A stretch of 64,000 bases of DNA, from positions 121,616,957-121,680,956 of the forward strand of contig JBCNJP010000007.1 of assembly GCA_039602395.1 (NCBI GenBank). The letters run 5' to 3'. The position numbers were made by a program, and so were the translations under genes. The notes under the pieces are model-generated. The model ran no database searches. It worked only from the letters and a program-made list of their open reading frames with translations, and was not told the DNA's origin. The DNA comes from Deinandra increscens subsp. villosa (lineage: Eukaryota; Streptophyta; Magnoliopsida; Asterales; Asteraceae). Of this stretch, positions 61,179 to 64,000 are shown in pieces; within the stretch, counting starts at the first letter, position 1; every line of letters begins with the position of its first letter.

Positions 61179-61499
61179 TAATTCAATGTTAAAAGAAATT
61201 AACAACATGTAACATTCAGAACTTTCAGAAAACAATAAAGCTCAAATCTTTGGCATGAAAAATCATTAGTTTCCTCAAGTCAAGAACTCAGAAAACTGAG
61301 CTAACCAGCTACATGATTATCAACATTAACACCTAATAACAGAGGTCCAAGGACTTGAATACCATGGTGTGTTTTCAAACCCATCACTGGCAGCTCATAA
61401 AAACTAAACTTTAAAACCTGGAAGAGATTTTGTTAGCATGTCTGATGCATTATCATCAGTTCTAACATTCTTTACCTTGATTTCCCCGGCTTTAATAAC
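61179..61499 (-). other. 3' untranslated part of the truncated copia element
   Basis: Non-coding sequence between the RNase H end and the polypurine tract. No repeats or other features were seen. Confidence 0.55.
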
Positions 61500-63561
61500 A
61501 TCTCTAATAAAGTGTAGCTTGACATTAATATGTTTTGTTTTGTGAAACTTCACATTGAACTTCGACAGCTAGACAACTCCTTGATTATCACAATTAATCA
61601 CTGTTTCAACATGTTCCAGCCCCAGTTCATTAACAAAACCTTTAAGCCATATACCCTCCTTTACAGCCTTTCTGAGGGTAATATATTCAGCTTCAGTGGT
61701 GCTTAAAGCAACCACACTTTGAAGAGCAGCTCTCCAACTTACAACACCACCTAGGACAGAAAATATATAACCTGTCATAGACCTTCCCCTATCAAGATCC
61801 TTTGCATTGTCAGCATCAACAAAACATGTTATACATTCTTCTTCATGCGTAACATTTCCAAACACTAAGCCAATAGATCTTGTTCCATTTAGATACCTAA
61901 GAAGCCACTTAACTACATGCCAATGCATTTTACCTGGATTGGACAAATACCTACTAACTAAGCTTACACCATACCCAATGTCTGGCCTTGTGCAGACCAT
62001 AAGGTACATGAGGCTACCTACAATATTAGCATATGGAACTTGATCCATGTAGTCCTGCTCTCTTCGATCAGTTATAGGACTATCCTTTGATGACAATTTG
62101 AAATGTTGAGCCATAGGAGTTTTAACAGACCTGCTATTGTCAAACGCATATTTAGATAGTAATTTTTCTAAATATCGTGTTTGACTTAGCTTAATAAGAC
62201 CCCTTTCTCTATCCCTTTCAATCATCATCCCCAGTATCTTCTTATTTGCCCCTAAATCCTTCATTTTAAATTATGTGCTCAACAACTGTTTGGTTGCTGC
62301 AACTTCTTCAATATCTTCACATGTTATTAGCATGTCATCAACATATAGTAGCAAATAGACATACTTCCCTGTTCTACGCCTTTTTAAATATACACATGAA
62401 TCATAGTCTGATCTATAGAAGCCTTGAGATAACATATAATCATCAAACCTGACATACCATTGTCTTGGTGCTTGTTTAAGTCCATAAAGGGATTTCTCAA
62501 GTTTGCATACCTTGTGTTCACTCCCTTTTTCTTCAAAACCAATTGGTTGAGCCATATAAATCTCCTCTTCTATAAAACCATGCAAAAAAGGCTGTCTTGA
62601 CATCCATTTGCTCCAGTTCCATATCTTTAACACCAACAATTGACAGAATTATTCTGATAGATGTATGTTTTACTACAGGTGAGAAGATCTCATTGTAGTC
62701 AATACCTTTTCTTTGTGTGAATCCTTTTGCAACAAGTCTAGCCTTGTATCTTATTGGTTCACCTCCTGTTGTACCTTCTTTGATTTTATATATCCATTTG
62801 CAGGGTATGACTCTTGTGCATTTTGGTCTATCAACAATCTTCCATGTACCATTTTTGTGTAATGACTCTATTTCATCTTCAATTGCTGCCATCCATTTAT
62901 CCCTGTCCTTAGACATAACTGCTTCTTGATATGTCTTAAGTACTAATGAATTTTCAATGTCATCAGCCAAGAACACAAAGGCTGATACAACATTATCATC
63001 ATCTCTGTACCTTACAGGCTTGGATATTTGTCTCCTGGGTCTACCTTGAGCTAAGGAGTACTCCTGTGATTGTGACTGACTAGTACTTTCTCCAATAGAA
63101 TGACCTATTACATCACTGCTTCCACTTTCATCCTGTGCCTGTGCTTGTGCTTTATTCCCTGCAAGCTCCACCTCAATTTGATCTCCACTGTCTTGATATC
63201 TATTTCTTAAGACTTCACTGCTATTCTTACCCAGTATATCTTTATAATACACATTTTTCTTGAAATATAACATCTCTACTAAGTATAATTTTGGAACCCT
63301 TTCCTTCAAGTCTCTAGAGTTTGTAGCCTTTCACACCCTCAGGATAGCCCAAAAATATACATTTTTGAGCTCTAGGGTCAAGCTTTCCATCCTTTACATG
63401 TGCATAAGCAACTGTTCCAAACACTCCTAGTATGTTGTAATCTGGTTTTGACCCTGTCCACATTTCCATTGGTGTCTTCAAAGATATAGCAGTTAAAGGA
63501 GATCTATTGACAAGATAGGCAACAGTTGTGACTGCTTCTGCCCAAAATGTCTTAGGAAGCC
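61500..63561 (-). pseudogene. Ty1/copia pol (integrase end, reverse transcriptase, RNase H), broken
   Basis: On the minus strand: LPKTFWAEA and LVNRSPLTA (integrase end, 63550-63500), YAHVKDGKLDPRAQK, then an open block 63309-62533 (RVIPCKWIYKIKEG, FTQRKGIDYNEIFSPVVKHT). A frameshift at about 62586 in an A run follows, then 62639-62271 with LYVDDMLITCED. A TAA at about 62268 comes before 62264-61569 (KMKDLG, YANIVGSLMYLMVCTRPDIG, DLDRGRSMTGYI, ALSTTEAEY). A TAG at 61569 precedes LSKFNVKFHKTKHINVK and DNASDMLTKSLPG. Lesions are few but clear: one shift and two stops, plus a shift near 63300. Confidence 0.9.
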
Positions 63562-64000
63562 TGATGTGTGTGTGATTATTAGTGTGTTATCAGTCGTAAT
63601 TCCCTGTTTTTATGGTTTATATTCAGTTGGGAACGCATCACTTTGTGTAGTTTCGTTTGTTTCAGGTTTGTACGTTAACGTGATTAAATCGGTTGAATTG
63701 AAGTATTGAAGTTTTGGAAGAATTCTGGTTTTGAAGTAAGATCGTGTCGCGAGGGTTGAGGCTTGCTCCTCGCGACACGACGCGTGTTGATGTTGAAGGC
63801 CCCGACTATTTTGGCGAGATCGTGTCGCGAGCCTTTGGAAGAGAGATTGTCGCGCCACGATATGGGTGCTATGTCGGCCAAAAATTAGGGTTTGGCTATT
63901 TAAGCCAATGTGAGGCCAACCATTCGGATCTTCTGCCTTTCTTGACGACCTTGGAGTGCTGGTTACGGATTCCAGGAGATTTCCAGGCCTTCGGTGAAGA
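63562..64000 (+). mobile_element. Start of an LTR inserted in the copia pol, running off the window
   Basis: It begins TGATGTGTGTGTGATTATTA exactly where copia coding breaks. A TATA-like GGCTATTTAAGCC lies at about 63893, suggesting plus-strand transcription. A hairpin has arms CGTGTCGCGAGG (63743-63754) and CCTCGCGACACG (63768-63779), with a third CGTGTCGCGAG at 63821 and TTGTCGCGCCACGA at about 63848. The element's family cannot be told from this piece. Confidence 0.6.

Larger units (their letters stand above)
60846..63561 (-). mobile_element. Ty1/copia retrotransposon, 3' half only
   Basis: The 3' LTR (60846-61166), a polypurine tract (minus-strand AAGGTGGAGAGC, 61167-61178), a 3' untranslated stretch and decayed pol are present. 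Coding sequence stops matching at 63561, where another LTR begins. Pol residues are close to those of the copia element at 0.8-5.1 kb, so the two are likely members of related families. Confidence 0.88.

Overview
The window is a repeat-dense piece of a plant nuclear genome. It is AT-rich, nearly all of it is nested transposable elements, and the one recognisable cellular gene (an ANP-type MAP kinase kinase kinase, broken and split by introns) belongs to a plant family. The mix of Ty1/copia, Athila-type Ty3/gypsy, CACTA, hAT, Harbinger, Mutator-like and tRNA-derived SINE sequences fits a eudicot with a large genome. Species cannot be fixed from the sequence. I see no intact host gene, no rRNA or tRNA gene, and no CRISPR array.

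Layout, left to right. (1) 1-805 is the 3' end of a plus-strand LTR element that cut into a minus-strand Ty1/copia element (806-5093; long open gag-pol, 5' LTR and tRNA-Met primer site intact). (2) 5094-7426 holds scattered fragments. (3) About 7427-16773 is a decayed minus-strand CACTA (En/Spm) transposon with Transpos_assoc, TNP2, DUF4218, DUF4216 and Ptta/En-Spm segments. It has been hit in turn by a SINE, a hAT element with a perfect 8-bp target duplication, a gypsy solo LTR (itself hit by a second SINE) and a hAT-like end. A Harbinger MITE (16774-17480) follows. (4) About 17608-23394 is a gag-only, minus-strand copia derivative with two LTRs, interrupted by a 460-bp Harbinger MITE. (5) 23395-29365 contains a 500-N assembly gap, gene-like but unassigned sequence, three exons of a broken MAPKKK, and at 29365 a clean CACTA terminus. 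This looks like a gene-capturing CACTA. (6) 29366-33741 is the 3' part of a plus-strand copia element.

(7) 34130-57717 is a large nest. An outer, minus-strand LTR element with 2.6-kb LTRs, target duplication GATTC, tRNA-Met primer site and decayed Ty3-like pol has its 5' LTR split by a complete 13.76-kb Athila-type element (41424-55181, target duplication GAGGT). The Athila element has an intact 1826-codon gag-pol and a second 414-codon ORF. (8) 57718-59956 contains Mutator-like terminal inverted repeats, including a complete element with a 9-bp target duplication. (9) 60846-63561 is the decayed 3' half of another minus-strand copia element, cut at 63562 by an LTR that runs off the window.

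There is no pathway here: the proteins are retrotransposon polyproteins and transposases, each serving its own element. The most informative signals are structural. The outer element's LTRs are more alike than those of the younger element nested in it. The Athila element carries a family of short GCG-TAT/ATA-CGC hairpins in both LTRs and between its ORFs. A kinase fragment sits beside a CACTA end. Junctions include a 36-bp perfect inverted duplication and a 17-bp templated-looking filler. Counts of differences were made by eye.
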